From positions 124,001 to 188,000 of the forward strand of contig NZ_ANNI01000003.1 of assembly GCF_000466745.1 (NCBI RefSeq): a stretch of 64,000 nucleotides of DNA, given 5' to 3'. Shown in pieces: positions 25,424-35,158 of the stretch. The position numbers and the translations under genes were made by a program. Every line of letters begins with the position of its first letter. The stretch's first letter is position 1. This DNA is from Campylobacter concisus ATCC 51562 (GTDB lineage: Bacteria; Campylobacterota; Campylobacteria; Campylobacterales; Campylobacteraceae). The notes beneath the pieces are model-generated. The model saw only the letters and a program-made list of their open reading frames with translations. It made no database searches and was not told the DNA's origin.

Positions 25424-26158
25424 CTAAACTCCAAATTTCTCTTTTAATCGCCCATAAGCCTCGTTTATCTCCTGAAGCTTTTTAGTTGAGCGCTCGATCA
25501 CCTCTTTACTCTCACCCCTGCCCATCAAAATATCGGGATGATACTGTCTTACAAGCTCTTTGTAACGAGCTTTTACCTCTTCAAGACTTGCATTTTTGCT
25601 AAGTCCTAAAACCTCAAAAGCATCTTTTTCTTGGACTATTTCATCGGGATTTGCCTCAAATCTTGAGCCATAAAAACTATCAAATTTAAAGATGATCTCA
25701 TCAAGCGTTTCTTTATCAATGCCAAATCCATAAGCGATATTTCTTATAACATCTTGCTCACTTTTGTTAAATTCTCCATCGATGTAGGCTAAATTTAGAA
25801 AAAATGTGAGCCTAGCGACGCATATATCGTAGTTTAGATTAAAAGCACTCTTGTAGTTTCTAGCGGTTTCATAGGCATTATCTATATTTTCTTTTTGGCT
25901 CTTATAAACCTCTTTTAGATACTCACGCACGCCGCTAACGCCACTAACTTTCTGGCTTAGATCATCTAGCACTTGAGTGATCAGCCTAGCCTCTAGCTCG
26001 CTAACTCTGCCGTCACTTTTAGCTACTTTTGCAAGCAGTGAGACTAGAAATTTAGCCTCATCTACATCTGCTTGTTTCTTGCGGTTACTACCTATTTGGA
26101 CATTCATAAAGAGAAATATCGCACCGCCTAATATCAGTAAAAACAGGACTCCAGACAT
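25424..26158 (-). CDS. DjlA-like membrane-anchored J-domain protein with TerB domain
   Basis: A 244-residue protein: one N-terminal membrane helix (about 3-21), a TerB-like helical domain (about 35-150, KSDGRVSELEARLITQVLDD and DGEFNKSEQDVIRNIAYGF) and a C-terminal J domain (about 175-244) with the HPD motif in VRQYHPDILMG. This is the DjlA layout: a DnaK co-chaperone anchored at the membrane. It lies 1 base after the ClpP-class gene, in the same operon as purL. C. jejuni carries a DnaJ-like gene at the same place from memory. Confidence 0.88.
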   Translation of the reverse strand: MSGVLFLLILGGAIFLFMNVQIGSNRKKQADVDEAKFLVSLLAKVAKSDGRVSELEARLITQVLDDLSQKVSGVSGVREYLKEVYKSQKENIDNAYETARNYKSAFNLNYDICVARLTFFLNLAYIDGEFNKSEQDVIRNIAYGFGIDKETLDEIIFKFDSFYGSRFEANPDEIVQEKDAFEVLGLSKNASLEEVKARYKELVRQYHPDILMGRGESKEVIERSTKKLQEINEAYGRLKEKFGV

Positions 26159-26159
26159 A

Positions 26160-27221
26160 TTACCACAAGTGATAGATAGTATTTTTTATTTTGCCATTTA
26201 CTAGTTCGTTTTTACGCCAAGAGCTCTCGTCGTTCATCACATTCCAACGGCGCTCTTCAGGGCGGTAAAACCAGTCTTTGTCTATCTGATAATAAATTTG
26301 CTTGCCATTTGTTTCAATGATGTTTGCGATATTGTTATCATGGTAGCTATTTTCATCGTAGTCAGTAAAAGCTCGCTGTCCCATCTCAGAGTAAAGTAGC
26401 GTTAGCTCTTGAAGCATTTCATTTAGATCATCATCCATCTTTTTTACATGAAGGCCGATCTCGTGCGCCTCTCTAAAGAGGATCGGATATTCGTGAGCTG
26501 GGTAGTCGCCATTTAGCCTTTCAGAAATTTCTGCGATCTTTTTATCATCATCTATGTGATACCTAAGAAGCTCGGTGCAAATCTTAAGCGATAGCGAGCT
26601 AGCACGATCAACCGCACCAAAGACTAGCGGATGAATATACTCATAAAGCGAATTATAAGGGTTTGTATCGTTTGGCCTATCTTTGTCTTGCTCTTTCCAA
26701 AGCTTCACCACACGACTAAGTTCATCCATCGAAACGCTCACAAGCTCATTGCCTTTGTTTGTCGGGCTAAGCTCGTGTTTGAGTGAGGTATCAACAGGCG
26801 TTAGATAGGCAAGTGGGCCCATGACGATCTCATTTGCGCCAAGTGCCATCATGGTAGCAGCTGAGGCGCAGTTTGCAGGTATTAGAGCTATTAAATTTTT
26901 GCAGTAATTTCTAAGTGTAGTGATGATCCTAAGAGCGGCAATACCGCTTCCACCGTCACTTTTTATAAAAAGATAAGCAGTATCTATCTTTTTACCCTTT
27001 AAAATTTCATACATAGCACTCGCATCATTGCCGCAAACGCTACCAGCATTTGAATTATAGTAAGTTATCAAGGTGGCGTTTAGTCTTTTTTCGATCGATT
27101 TTATTAAATTTTGTGTCTTACTAAAAAGCACTGGCGGCTTTGCTACGCCTCGTTTTTCAACTTGTTCTGTTTCCTTTTGCTCATTTTCAGCCTCAGCGAC
27201 CTTGCTCTTTTTTAAAGCCAT
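26160..27221 (-). CDS. SDH_sah / ClpP-class serine protease-like protein
   Basis: A 353-residue protein of the ClpP/crotonase fold, closest to serine dehydrogenase proteinase (SDH_sah). Motifs: KSDGGSGIAALRIITTLRNY (about 88-107), IPANCASAATMMALGANEIV (with the presumed nucleophile Ser in CASA), and AYLTPVDTSL. No signal peptide is visible; the first 25 residues are charged. The family is thought to act in membrane protein or peptide breakdown, but substrates are unknown. It lies 3 bases after purL and 1 base before the DjlA-like gene. Confidence 0.8.
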   Translation of the reverse strand: MALKKSKVAEAENEQKETEQVEKRGVAKPPVLFSKTQNLIKSIEKRLNATLITYYNSNAGSVCGNDASAMYEILKGKKIDTAYLFIKSDGGSGIAALRIITTLRNYCKNLIALIPANCASAATMMALGANEIVMGPLAYLTPVDTSLKHELSPTNKGNELVSVSMDELSRVVKLWKEQDKDRPNDTNPYNSLYEYIHPLVFGAVDRASSLSLKICTELLRYHIDDDKKIAEISERLNGDYPAHEYPILFREAHEIGLHVKKMDDDLNEMLQELTLLYSEMGQRAFTDYDENSYHDNNIANIIETNGKQIYYQIDKDWFYRPEERRWNVMNDESSWRKNELVNGKIKNTIYHLW

Positions 27222-27224
27222 TTC

Positions 27225-29414
27225 TTAATCCTCTTTTCTAACGATTTTTGCAAACTCATTTAGATAAATTTCTCTTATCTCATCCAAACTCTCATCAATA
27301 TCATTTAGTTTAAATCTTCTGCCACCACTAACGCCGATCTTTTCAAATTTCACACCAAATTTAGCAGCAAGCGCTTCAAATTTAGCCTCGTCTTTTACTC
27401 CCACAACTGCTCTTGAAAAGCTCTCATCAAAGATAAAATTTGGCTCTTTAAATTTCGCCTCGCAATTTACGCCGATGTTTGATATGCTAGCCATTTTTGC
27501 TAGCGTGATAGCAAGACCACCTACGCCTACGCTATTTGCAAACTCTAAAATTTGCTCTTTATTTGCTTCGATCACTAGGTCCCAAAGGGCTCGCTCAGCT
27601 TTATAATCAACCTCTTTTAGCTTGCCACCAACCACGTTAAATAGCGCCTTTGCATAAAGTGAAGCAGCAAATTCTTCACTTGTCTCGCCAAGCAAGTAAA
27701 TCGCCCTACCCTCTCTTAAAAATGTACTTTTTAGGCTTAAGTTCGCATCCTCATTTACACCTACTGTAACAATGGCTGGTGTCGGATAGACGCTCACGCC
27801 GTCAGTGTCGTTATAAAGGCTCACGTTGCCACTAACAACTGGTGTATTTAGCTCACGGCAAGCCTCTTTTATCCCTTCACATCCCTCTTTGAACTGCCAC
27901 ATAACCTCTGGATTTTGAGGATTGCCGTAGTTTAGGCAGTCAGTTATCGCAAGTGGCACAGCGCCACTCATCGCGACCTTTCTGCCAGCTGCAGCGACGG
28001 CTCTTGCAGCGCCAACTTTTGGATCAACAAAATTTGCTCTAGGATCGCACTGAGCAGCCATAGAGACGGCTTTTTTAGTGCCTTTTACTCTGATGCTTGC
28101 AGCGCCTAAGTGGCCTGGCTGTTTTATCGTATTTGTCTGGATATTTGCGTCATATTGGTCGTAGATGAAGCTTTTATTTAACACTTCTGGCTCTTTTAAA
28201 AGCTTGAAAAATGCAGTTTTGTTATCAACATTATTTGGTATTTTTAAATTTGCTATCTCATCAAGGTATTTTGGACGTGCGACTGGGCGATCAAGCACCG
28301 GAGCTGCCTCGCTAAGTGGGCCGATAGGGATTTCGCCTGCAAGCTCACCATGCCAGTAAAGCTGCATCACGCCGCTACTTGTGACCTCGCCGATGATCTC
28401 AGCGTCAAGGTCCCACTTTCTAAAAATTTCAAGTACCTTTTGCTCATAGCCTTTTTTGGCGCATATTAGCATACGCTCCTGAGACTCACTTAGCATCAGC
28501 TCATAAGGCGTCATGCCAACTTCGCGCATCGGCACGCGATCTAGATACATCTTCATACCACTACCGCTTCTGCCAGCCATCTCAAAGCTAGAGCTTGTTA
28601 GCCCTGCTGCGCCCATATCTTGGATGCCAATGATGTAGTCTTTTTTAAAGAGCTCCAAGCAAGCTTCCATGAGCAGCTTTTCGGCAAATGGGTCGCCCAC
28701 TTGCACCGTTGGGCGAAGTGATTTATTCTCGTCGTTAAAGCTATCACTCGCCATCACAGCGCCACCAAGTCCGTCTCTACCGGTCTTTGAGCCAACGTAA
28801 ATGACTGGATTGCCTACGCCTTCAGCCTTGCCGTAGAAAATTTCATCACTTTTGCAAAGGCCAAGCGCAAAGGCGTTGATTAGGATGTTGCCATTAAAGC
28901 TAGGATCAAACGTAGTTTCGCCACCAACTGTTGGAATACCCATGCAGTTGCCATAGTGTCCTATGCCAGCGACACTTCCTTTTAGTAGATATCTATGCTT
29001 TTTAGCTAGTTCGCCATCGCCTCTTATCTCGCCAAAACGAAGCGAGTTCATATTCGCAACGACTCTTGCGCCCATCGTAAAGACGTCTCTTAAAATTCCA
29101 CCAACGCCAGTTGCAGCACCTTGAAACGGCTCGATAAAGCTTGGATGGTTGTGACTCTCCATCTTAAAAACAGCTGCAACCCCATCGCCAACGTCGATGA
29201 CGCCGGCATTTTCACCAGGTCCTTGGATGACCCAAGGCGCCTTTGTCGGAAAGCCATTTAGATATTTTTTACTTGATTTATAGCTGCAGTGCTCGCTCCA
29301 CATCGCCGAAAATATACCAAGCTCTAGCAAATTTGGCTCACGTCCTAAAATTTTTAAGATCTCTTCATACTCTTCGTCGCTGATTTTATGTGCTTGTATG
29401 GTAGCTTTATCCAT
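27225..29414 (-). CDS. purL: Phosphoribosylformylglycinamidine synthase subunit PurL
   Basis: A 729-residue small-type PurL. It has [52 protein letters not shown] and the second-half ATP-binding region ([15 protein letters not shown]). It uses ATP and ammonia to convert FGAR to FGAM and needs PurQ and PurS, which are not in the window. It is the first gene of a block running to purH. A GTAAAAT-like -10 lies about 30 bases upstream and AAAAGG serves as ribosome binding site. Confidence 0.97.
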   Translation of the reverse strand: MDKATIQAHKISDEEYEEILKILGREPNLLELGIFSAMWSEHCSYKSSKKYLNGFPTKAPWVIQGPGENAGVIDVGDGVAAVFKMESHNHPSFIEPFQGAATGVGGILRDVFTMGARVVANMNSLRFGEIRGDGELAKKHRYLLKGSVAGIGHYGNCMGIPTVGGETTFDPSFNGNILINAFALGLCKSDEIFYGKAEGVGNPVIYVGSKTGRDGLGGAVMASDSFNDENKSLRPTVQVGDPFAEKLLMEACLELFKKDYIIGIQDMGAAGLTSSSFEMAGRSGSGMKMYLDRVPMREVGMTPYELMLSESQERMLICAKKGYEQKVLEIFRKWDLDAEIIGEVTSSGVMQLYWHGELAGEIPIGPLSEAAPVLDRPVARPKYLDEIANLKIPNNVDNKTAFFKLLKEPEVLNKSFIYDQYDANIQTNTIKQPGHLGAASIRVKGTKKAVSMAAQCDPRANFVDPKVGAARAVAAAGRKVAMSGAVPLAITDCLNYGNPQNPEVMWQFKEGCEGIKEACRELNTPVVSGNVSLYNDTDGVSVYPTPAIVTVGVNEDANLSLKSTFLREGRAIYLLGETSEEFAASLYAKALFNVVGGKLKEVDYKAERALWDLVIEANKEQILEFANSVGVGGLAITLAKMASISNIGVNCEAKFKEPNFIFDESFSRAVVGVKDEAKFEALAAKFGVKFEKIGVSGGRRFKLNDIDESLDEIREIYLNEFAKIVRKED

Positions 29415-29599
29415 TGATGTAACCTTTTAAGAATTTTAAGCCATTTTACAATCTTGCTTATAAAAAGTTACTAAAAAGCCTTTTGAAATTTAGCAGAAAA
29501 AAGCATTATTGAGAGAAATTTGCCTACTTTGATAAGGCCTTTTTATATTAGCATTTTTAAAATTTATACCAGTGCTTTATTTTTGCTAGCATAGTAATA

Positions 29600-29651
29600 A
29601 AAAGTGGCAAAATTTTCAAAACTAGCTCGTAGCTATTTTATTGCCACTTTT
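29600..29651 (-). terminator. Long hairpin terminator after mdaB
   Basis: Arms AAAAGTGGCAA (29600-29610) and TTGCCACTTTT (29641-29651) enclose a second small stem TAGCT-CGT-AGCTA. On the minus strand it is 23 bases beyond the mdaB stop and is followed by TTATTAC. It lies in the 259-base gap 29415-29673, which otherwise holds only purL upstream DNA; no gene was found there. Confidence 0.65.
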
Positions 29652-29673
29652 ATTTATATTTGCGGTTTTGTTT

Positions 29674-30261
29674 CTATTTTGTATTTTTAAAAACTTTTTC
29701 AAGATGCGCTTCGTACTCTTTTAGATATCTTGGCAGATCCGGCATCTTGATCACATCATTGCACATAAAATATGGAAGCGATTTCATGCCCAAAAACTCA
29801 TTTGCCTTTCTAAAATGAAAATAAACCCCATCAACGCCGCGCGCTTCAAAAAACTCGTTTGGATTGCTAAATGCCTCGGCCGGGGCATTCCAAGTAAGGC
29901 TTAGCATAAATTTCTTACCATTTAGCAAGCCGCCTTTGCCGTAGTTTTTAGTTGGATCAACCCTATGCCTGCCATCACTCGTATAAAGCTTGCCATGACC
30001 TGCGGTAAAGACCTCGTCGATATACTTTTTCACTATCCAAGGCTCGCCCATCCACCAAGCTGGCATCTGCCAAACTACGGCGTCCATCCAGAGAAATTTC
30101 TCAACTTCATCCTCGATATCATAGCCTTGATCTATCACAGTTTGCTTTATCTCGTGACCCATTTTTGCGAGCTTCTCGCATGCAAGGTCGTGAAGTGTTT
30201 GATTTAGTCTGCCATCTGAGTGGGCAAATTTTTTACCACCATTTATAAGTAAAATTTTCAT
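29674..30261 (-). CDS. mdaB: NAD(P)H:quinone oxidoreductase MdaB (flavodoxin-like)
   Basis: A 195-residue flavodoxin-fold protein. It shows ILLINGGKKFAHSDGRLNQTL at the N-terminus (FMN phosphate loop), WQMPAWWMGEPWIVKKYIDE, and GGLLNGKKFMLSLTWNAP, all typical of MdaB (modulator of drug activity B). It reduces quinones by two electrons and protects against oxidative stress, as shown for the Helicobacter homologue. It stands alone, with its own terminator, next to mnmE on the same strand 41 bases away. Confidence 0.9.
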   Translation of the reverse strand: MKILLINGGKKFAHSDGRLNQTLHDLACEKLAKMGHEIKQTVIDQGYDIEDEVEKFLWMDAVVWQMPAWWMGEPWIVKKYIDEVFTAGHGKLYTSDGRHRVDPTKNYGKGGLLNGKKFMLSLTWNAPAEAFSNPNEFFEARGVDGVYFHFRKANEFLGMKSLPYFMCNDVIKMPDLPRYLKEYEAHLEKVFKNTK

Positions 30262-30302
30262 CGTATCTCCTTAAAAAACGAAAATTTTAACCAAAAAAAG
30301 TA

Positions 30303-31628
30303 TCATTTTCCTAAACAAAAATGGCTAAACATTTCGTCTAAAATTTCACTTCTTTCAAATGGCTTTGTGATGCTTGCAAGCGCCTTTATCGCACTATTTA
30401 GCTCATAAGCAAAAATTTCTAGCTCCTCTTCGCTGAGTCTCAAAAAGGCTCTTTTTAAAGCCTCACTAGCCTCTTTACAGCTTAAAATTTGGCGGTTTGA
30501 GCTTAGCATGATCTCATCAGTATCCTGTGTCTTAAGATAAGCTTCAAGCTCTTTTAAAACTATGCTCGTATCATTTTTTGCTGAAATCTTGATAGCACCT
30601 TCTAGCTCTATATCAAATTTAAACGCTAGATCGCTTTTGTTTAGGATAAAAAAGGCTTTTTTACTTGAGTTAGAAACGAGTCTAATTATCTCTTTGTCTT
30701 GCTCGTCGCTTATATTTGAGCCGTCAAAGATAGCTAGGATGATATCAGCTTCGTTTATGGCTGAGATTGAGTAATTTATGCCGATTTGCTCGATCCTTCC
30801 AGCATTTTTTCTTATGCCAGCGGTATCTATTATACGAACTAGATGTGAGCCGATCTTGAAATTTTCTTCTATTCTATCTCTGGTCGTGCCCGCCTCGTCG
30901 CTAACGATTGCTCTCTCGTATGCCAAAAACGAGTTTAAAATAGAGCTTTTACCAACATTTGGCTTACCAACGATAGCGATCTTAAAGCCATCTATTAGCC
31001 CTCTTCTTTGCTCGCTAAGTGTGGCTATGCGCTCTAGTTTCTCACTATTTTTTAAAAGCATCTGCTTGGTCTGCTCTAGTAAATTTGCTGGCAGATCATC
31101 ATCAGCATAGTCAATCATCGTCTCAACAAAAGCAAGAGTTTTGACCGCTTCGCTTCTGATCTCGCTTACAAATTTACTAAGATCGCCTTGCATCTGGCGG
31201 GTCAAAATTTTAGCAGCGATCTCGCTTTTTGAAGTAATGAGCCCTTGCATAGCCTCAGCCTTAGCTAGATCCATCTTGCCATTTAAAAATGCCCGCTTGC
31301 TAAACTCGCCTGGCATAGCAAGCCTTGCGCCAGCCTTTATTAGCTCATTTAAAATTCTCTCACTCACCATCACGCCACCATGAGTTTGAAATTCAACGAT
31401 ATCCTCGCCTGTAAAGCTTGCTGGGGCTTTAAAATATATAACGACGCCCTCGTCTAAAATTTCATCATCAAGGGAGTAGATTTTGGCTAGTTTTGCGTAT
31501 CTTGGCTCTAAATTTGAAAGTTTAAGAAGTTTTAAAGAGGTGGCCAGAGCGTCTTTGCCACTAAGCCTTACGATAGAAACTGAGCCGATGCCATAAGCTG
31601 TGGCAAGGGCTGCAATGGTTTCACTCAT
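30303..31628 (-). CDS. mnmE: tRNA modification GTPase MnmE
   Basis: A 441-residue GTPase with the N-terminal folate-binding domain, a G domain with [12 protein letters not shown] (about 221-232), [10 protein letters not shown] and NKSD, and the C-terminal CLGK motif. With MnmG it installs the carboxymethylaminomethyl group at U34 of certain tRNAs. It overlaps jag by 4 bases (ATGA) and is the last gene of the rpmH-rnpA-yidD-yidC-jag-mnmE chain. Confidence 0.97.
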   Translation of the reverse strand: MSETIAALATAYGIGSVSIVRLSGKDALATSLKLLKLSNLEPRYAKLAKIYSLDDEILDEGVVIYFKAPASFTGEDIVEFQTHGGVMVSERILNELIKAGARLAMPGEFSKRAFLNGKMDLAKAEAMQGLITSKSEIAAKILTRQMQGDLSKFVSEIRSEAVKTLAFVETMIDYADDDLPANLLEQTKQMLLKNSEKLERIATLSEQRRGLIDGFKIAIVGKPNVGKSSILNSFLAYERAIVSDEAGTTRDRIEENFKIGSHLVRIIDTAGIRKNAGRIEQIGINYSISAINEADIILAIFDGSNISDEQDKEIIRLVSNSSKKAFFILNKSDLAFKFDIELEGAIKISAKNDTSIVLKELEAYLKTQDTDEIMLSSNRQILSCKEASEALKRAFLRLSEEELEIFAYELNSAIKALASITKPFERSEILDEMFSHFCLGK

Positions 31629-32686
31629 TTTTTGAAAAAGTCATTTACGACGACAAATTTGCCGTCATTGCCGCTTTTTATGCCGACATATTTATCTGGG
31701 AATTTCTCGCGAAGCTTCTCAAGTGCGATCTTGACCAAAACCCCGTCAAGTGGCTTTGTTTGAGCTCTGCCACTATTTTGCACACGCTCGATCACGCCAT
31801 TTAGATACTGATCCATCATCGCTTCTTGATTTTGCAAAAATTGCGCGATTTCAAGGCGGATAGCAAGGTTATATTTTGAGTTTAGCCAGTTATAAAGCAT
31901 ATAAGATATCGCTTTATACCTATAACCTTCTTTGCCTATAAGTAGAGCCGCATCAGCTCCATCAAGCTCTATAAGCACCGTTTCATCGTCAAATTTGCTA
32001 ACTTCAATTTTACTAATATCAAAACAACTTGCCTTAAAAAGACGGTTCATGCCCTCTTTGATCTCAGGTAAAATTTTATCAAAGTCGATTGTTGCTTTTT
32101 CTTTTTTTTCTTTTTGTAAAGCTTGAGCCACACTATCTTCATCAGTTTGATTAAAATTTTCAATAATAGAATTATCTAAAATATTTTTAGGAGCATTTTT
32201 GCTAGCTTGTGACTCCTTTATTTCTTTTGGCTCATCAAGTCTCTTTATCACATATCCTGGCTCAGCCTCTTCTTCACTCTTTTGAGCAAATGCATCTTTA
32301 GCTAGAGCTTCATTTTTTTCACTTAAATTTGACTTTTCATTTTTATGCTCTTTTTGCTCAAATTTAGTTTCGCTTTTTTCATCTCTATGTTTTTTAGAGC
32401 CTCGCTTTTTATCACTATGATCATGTTTTTTAGCTTGCTTTTTATCTTCTTTTATAGCTTCGTTCTCATCATTTTTTTTAACAAAATTTTTATCATTTTT
32501 TGGCTTGTGTTGTGGCTTTGGTTGATTTTCTAAATTTGCTTCAATGATCGCACTTCTTTTAAAAAATCCCAAAAAACCACTACTTGGATGCTGTAAAACT
32601 TTTATATCAAGCTGAGTTACTGAGCAGTTAAGCTGCTCGGCTGCTTTTTGAAATGCCTCTTGAAGGGTATTTGCTTCTATTTTCAT
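31625..32686 (-). CDS. jag: Jag/KhpB-type RNA-binding protein, degenerate R3H domain
   Basis: A 353-residue protein: Jag_N domain (about 1-50), a Lys/Glu-rich low-complexity linker (about 55-200), a KH domain (about 205-295) with GKEG as its GxxG loop, and a C-terminal alpha/beta segment where R3H normally lies. There the usual ERxxIH is replaced by DGVLVKIA, so the R3H signature is missing. KhpB/EloR binds RNA and links to cell elongation in Gram-positives. It sits between yidC and mnmE with 1-base and 4-base overlaps. Confidence 0.88.
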   Translation of the reverse strand: MKIEANTLQEAFQKAAEQLNCSVTQLDIKVLQHPSSGFLGFFKRSAIIEANLENQPKPQHKPKNDKNFVKKNDENEAIKEDKKQAKKHDHSDKKRGSKKHRDEKSETKFEQKEHKNEKSNLSEKNEALAKDAFAQKSEEEAEPGYVIKRLDEPKEIKESQASKNAPKNILDNSIIENFNQTDEDSVAQALQKEKKEKATIDFDKILPEIKEGMNRLFKASCFDISKIEVSKFDDETVLIELDGADAALLIGKEGYRYKAISYMLYNWLNSKYNLAIRLEIAQFLQNQEAMMDQYLNGVIERVQNSGRAQTKPLDGVLVKIALEKLREKFPDKYVGIKSGNDGKFVVVNDFFKK

Positions 32687-34239
32687 TAAGCCTTTACCTC
32701 CGCAGCTTTTTTATGTTTTTCAAAAAGTTTATTTACAAATACTTGCTGAACAACCGAGCAAACGTTATTTACAAACCAGTAAAGTGTAAGACCAGCTGGG
32801 AATGTCACGAAGAAAAATGTAAATATAAGAGGTAAAAATTTCATCACCTTTTCTTGCATAGGATCAGTAAATGTCGTTGGTGTAAGCTTCTGCTGTAAAA
32901 ACATCGTTAGACCCATCAAAATAGGTAATACAAAATATGGATCCATTACTGAAAGATCGTGTATCCAAAGTATCCAAGGAGCACCTTTTAGCTCGATCGC
33001 ATTTAGTAAGACGCGGTAGATTGCAAAAAATACCGGAATCTGAAGCAAGATCGGCAAGCATCCACCCATTGGATTTGCGCCATGCTTTTTATAAAGCTCC
33101 ATCATATGAACTTGCATTTTTTGCTTGTCGTCTTTGTATTTTACTTGAAGTTCTTTTACCTTTGGAGCAAGCTCTTTAAGCTTATTCATAGATAACATAC
33201 CCTTATATGTAAGTGGGAATAAAACTATCCTTATAACAAGTGTTAGCACAACTATCGCCCAACCCCAGTTGCCAATGTAGTTATGCAAGAAATTTAAAAA
33301 TGCAAACATCGGTTTTGCTATAAATGTAAACCAACCATACTCAATAACATCATTTAGTCTCTCGTCCATTGAGCTTAAAATTTTATGCTCTTTTGGTCCG
33401 ATATATGCGCCTAATTTTAAATTATCATTTGCCTTTACAAAAAGAATAGGATTATTGTTAGAACCTTTGTCTACGGCTACTTCAAATGGCTTTTCAAATG
33501 AGTAAAATAGCGTTGTATAGTATCTATCAGATGCGGCCGCTATTGTGGTATTTGCATAGTTTTTAACCTCTTTGGCGTCACCATCTTCAATAATATTTAG
33601 GCTATCATCAGTGTTTCTAAGCATCACGCCGTGAACCGTATAGCTATCTACTGAGATGTTTGGTCTAAAGCCAGGAGTGATGAAATAATCAACACTTTTA
33701 CTTAAATTTACTTCAACTTCATATCTGCCATTTGGGTAAAATTTGATATTTTTTGTAACTGTAACTCCATCTAAATTTTGAGTAAGTTTTATGGTTTTAG
33801 GCTCGCTGCTAGCATCTATCTCGCTAGCGTCACTACTATATGCAACCTTAAAGGCATCAGTGTTTAAAGTACTATCGTTAAATCTAAGCTCAAGTGGCAA
33901 TGGATTTTGCGAAACAAGCTCGATTTTGTTGCCATCTTCTGTTTTATACTTATCTTCAGTTAGATAGAATTTTGAAATTCTTCCTAGCTTATCTATTTTT
34001 GCTTCGTAGCTTTGACCTTTGATAGTAGCGATTATCTCATTTGAAGCCAAATTTTCATTTGATTTTGGTGTGTTTTGATTTGTATTTGGAGCTTTATTTT
34101 GATCTATTGTTTGAGACATTGTAGTTTGGTTTTGCTCAGGCATCACTCTTTTTGGCATAAAAAAATCATACACTATAAAAAAAACAATAGATAAAAGTGC
34201 TGCAAGAAGCAACCTTTTTTGCATAGACATCTGTTCCAT
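32686..34239 (-). CDS. yidC: Membrane protein insertase YidC
   Basis: A 517-residue YidC/OxaA of the Gram-negative type: N-terminal membrane helix (about 9-26), a Thr/Asn-rich linker, a periplasmic P1 beta domain (about 60-310) and five C-terminal helices, with the family stretch NPMGGCLPILLQIPVFFAIY. It inserts inner-membrane proteins with or without Sec. It starts 1 base after yidD and shares a TAATG junction with jag. Confidence 0.97.
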   Translation of the reverse strand: MEQMSMQKRLLLAALLSIVFFIVYDFFMPKRVMPEQNQTTMSQTIDQNKAPNTNQNTPKSNENLASNEIIATIKGQSYEAKIDKLGRISKFYLTEDKYKTEDGNKIELVSQNPLPLELRFNDSTLNTDAFKVAYSSDASEIDASSEPKTIKLTQNLDGVTVTKNIKFYPNGRYEVEVNLSKSVDYFITPGFRPNISVDSYTVHGVMLRNTDDSLNIIEDGDAKEVKNYANTTIAAASDRYYTTLFYSFEKPFEVAVDKGSNNNPILFVKANDNLKLGAYIGPKEHKILSSMDERLNDVIEYGWFTFIAKPMFAFLNFLHNYIGNWGWAIVVLTLVIRIVLFPLTYKGMLSMNKLKELAPKVKELQVKYKDDKQKMQVHMMELYKKHGANPMGGCLPILLQIPVFFAIYRVLLNAIELKGAPWILWIHDLSVMDPYFVLPILMGLTMFLQQKLTPTTFTDPMQEKVMKFLPLIFTFFFVTFPAGLTLYWFVNNVCSVVQQVFVNKLFEKHKKAAEVKA

Positions 34240-34240
34240 T

Positions 34241-34582
34241 TTAATTTTTTTCCTTTAATTTATCTAATACTTTTACGACATAAAATTTACTATTCTGACA
34301 AGGGACAAACCAAAAATTTACATTTTTGGTATCACTTTTTTGAAATATAAAACATAAGTTAAATTTTTTGTAGATGATTGGGTAGTTGATACCGCCTTTA
34401 AAAAGCTGATTACATTTTAAAATTCGCATAAAGGTTGCAAAAAAAGCAGAAAAAAAACTATTTGTTTGAAATTCCCAAATTGCGTATTGCGAACAAGTCG
34501 GATAATAGCGACAGCTTTTTGGTAGAAGTATGGAAATATATTTTTGATAAAAAGCGATAGCTTTAATCGCAATTTTTTTCAT
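34241..34582 (-). CDS. yidD: Membrane protein insertion efficiency factor YidD
   Basis: A 113-residue YidD. The core is FYQKYISILLPKSCRYYPTCSQYA with the conserved cysteines, then CNQLFKGGINYP. The ATG at 34582 overlaps the rnpA stop (ATGA), and this start gives the family-typical N-terminus; an in-frame start 10 codons upstream is possible but would lie inside rnpA. A C-terminal extension of about 35 residues (KNVNFWFVPCQNSKFYVVKV) goes beyond the usual 70-85 residue length and seems typical of Campylobacter. Confidence 0.93.
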   Translation of the reverse strand: MKKIAIKAIAFYQKYISILLPKSCRYYPTCSQYAIWEFQTNSFFSAFFATFMRILKCNQLFKGGINYPIIYKKFNLCFIFQKSDTKNVNFWFVPCQNSKFYVVKVLDKLKEKN

Positions 34583-34914
34583 TTTAAACATCCCATTTTT
34601 TTTGTAGACCAACTTAAATTTTTACAAATTTTTTCAAATGAAATTTCTGTAATTCCATTTTTTGCGATCATAATATATGTGCCATCTTTTAATTCACTAG
34701 AAATGTTAAAAAAAGCGGCTCTCAAAAGTCTTTTAGCTCTATTTCTAACTACCGCTTTTCCTACTTTTTTACTAGCAACTACTGCTATTTTTTTTTCATT
34801 TGTTGGTTTATAAAAAATAATGCAAGCATCACAATGCCACTTGCTAGCCTCTTTATAAACTTGAGAGAATTCTTTTGAGCCGCTTAACGACTCAAAACCA
34901 GCTAAGCAGCCAAT
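34579..34914 (-). CDS. rnpA: RNase P protein component RnpA, probable ATT start
   Basis: A 111-residue protein found by translating the gap between rpmH and yidD. It contains [34 protein letters not shown] and the RnpA signature [13 protein letters not shown], and ends KKMGCLK. Between the in-frame stop upstream (TAG inside rpmH) and the conserved region there is no ATG, GTG or TTG. ATT at 34914-34912 is the best start: AAAGG lies 9 bases before it and it gives a family-like N-terminal length. It overlaps the rpmH end by 13 bases and the yidD start by 3. RnpA helps the RNase P RNA process pre-tRNA 5' ends. Confidence 0.85.
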   Translation of the reverse strand: MGCLAGFESLSGSKEFSQVYKEASKWHCDACIIFYKPTNEKKIAVVASKKVGKAVVRNRAKRLLRAAFFNISSELKDGTYIMIAKNGITEISFEKICKNLSWSTKKMGCLK

Positions 34915-35036
34915 CTTTTTCTACCTTTGGCACGTCTAGCATTTATTACCTTTCGGCCATTTTTAGTTTTCATTCTTAAGCGAAAGCCGTGAGTGCGTTT
35001 TTTAGGGGTTTTATGAGGTTGATAAGTCCTTTTCAT
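34902..35036 (-). CDS. rpmH: Ribosomal protein L34
   Basis: A 44-residue bL34: [20 protein letters not shown] at the start and [14 protein letters not shown] at the end, the full canonical length. The ATG at 35036 is preceded by AAGGAT. It is first in the rpmH-rnpA-yidD-yidC-jag-mnmE chain, with a GATAAAAT promoter box upstream. The rnpA start lies within its last codons. Confidence 0.97.
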   Translation of the reverse strand: MKRTYQPHKTPKKRTHGFRLRMKTKNGRKVINARRAKGRKRLAA

Positions 35037-35067
35037 TTCTATCCTTAAAGTTAATATAAAAAGTGGG

Positions 35068-35075
35068 ATTTTATC
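35068..35075 (-). promoter_or_regulatory. -10 box of the rpmH operon
   Basis: GATAAAAT on the minus strand, about 32 bases before the rpmH ATG. It lies in a 122-base divergent region with the UDG-like gene. Confidence 0.45.
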
Positions 35076-35146
35076 AAAGCAATACTTAAATTCCTTTGAA
35101 TAACTTAGCTTAAAAAGCCACAACTCAAACTTTAAGCAAATCAAGT

Positions 35147-35152
35147 TATAAT
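35147..35152 (+). promoter_or_regulatory. TATAAT box placed for a leaderless transcript
   Basis: A consensus -10 TATAAT ends 6 bases before the ATG at 35159. The expected transcription start falls on or next to that A, and no Shine-Dalgarno motif is present. Confidence 0.4.
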
Positions 35153-35158
35153 CCAAAA

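Noticed and set aside
29415-29673. tRNA or small RNA gene in the longest gap
   Set aside because: No cloverleaf arms, TTCGA loop or CCA end seen; the only structure is the mdaB terminator hairpin.
34544-34813. 89-codon plus-strand frame opposite rnpA
   Set aside because: It covers the region because rnpA itself lacks a standard start; the minus strand encodes clear RnpA motifs.
34902-35156. An 84-residue version of rpmH starting at 35156
   Set aside because: Only the last 44 residues from MKRTYQPH are ribosomal protein L34; AAGGAT precedes that ATG, and the upstream part is promoter DNA.
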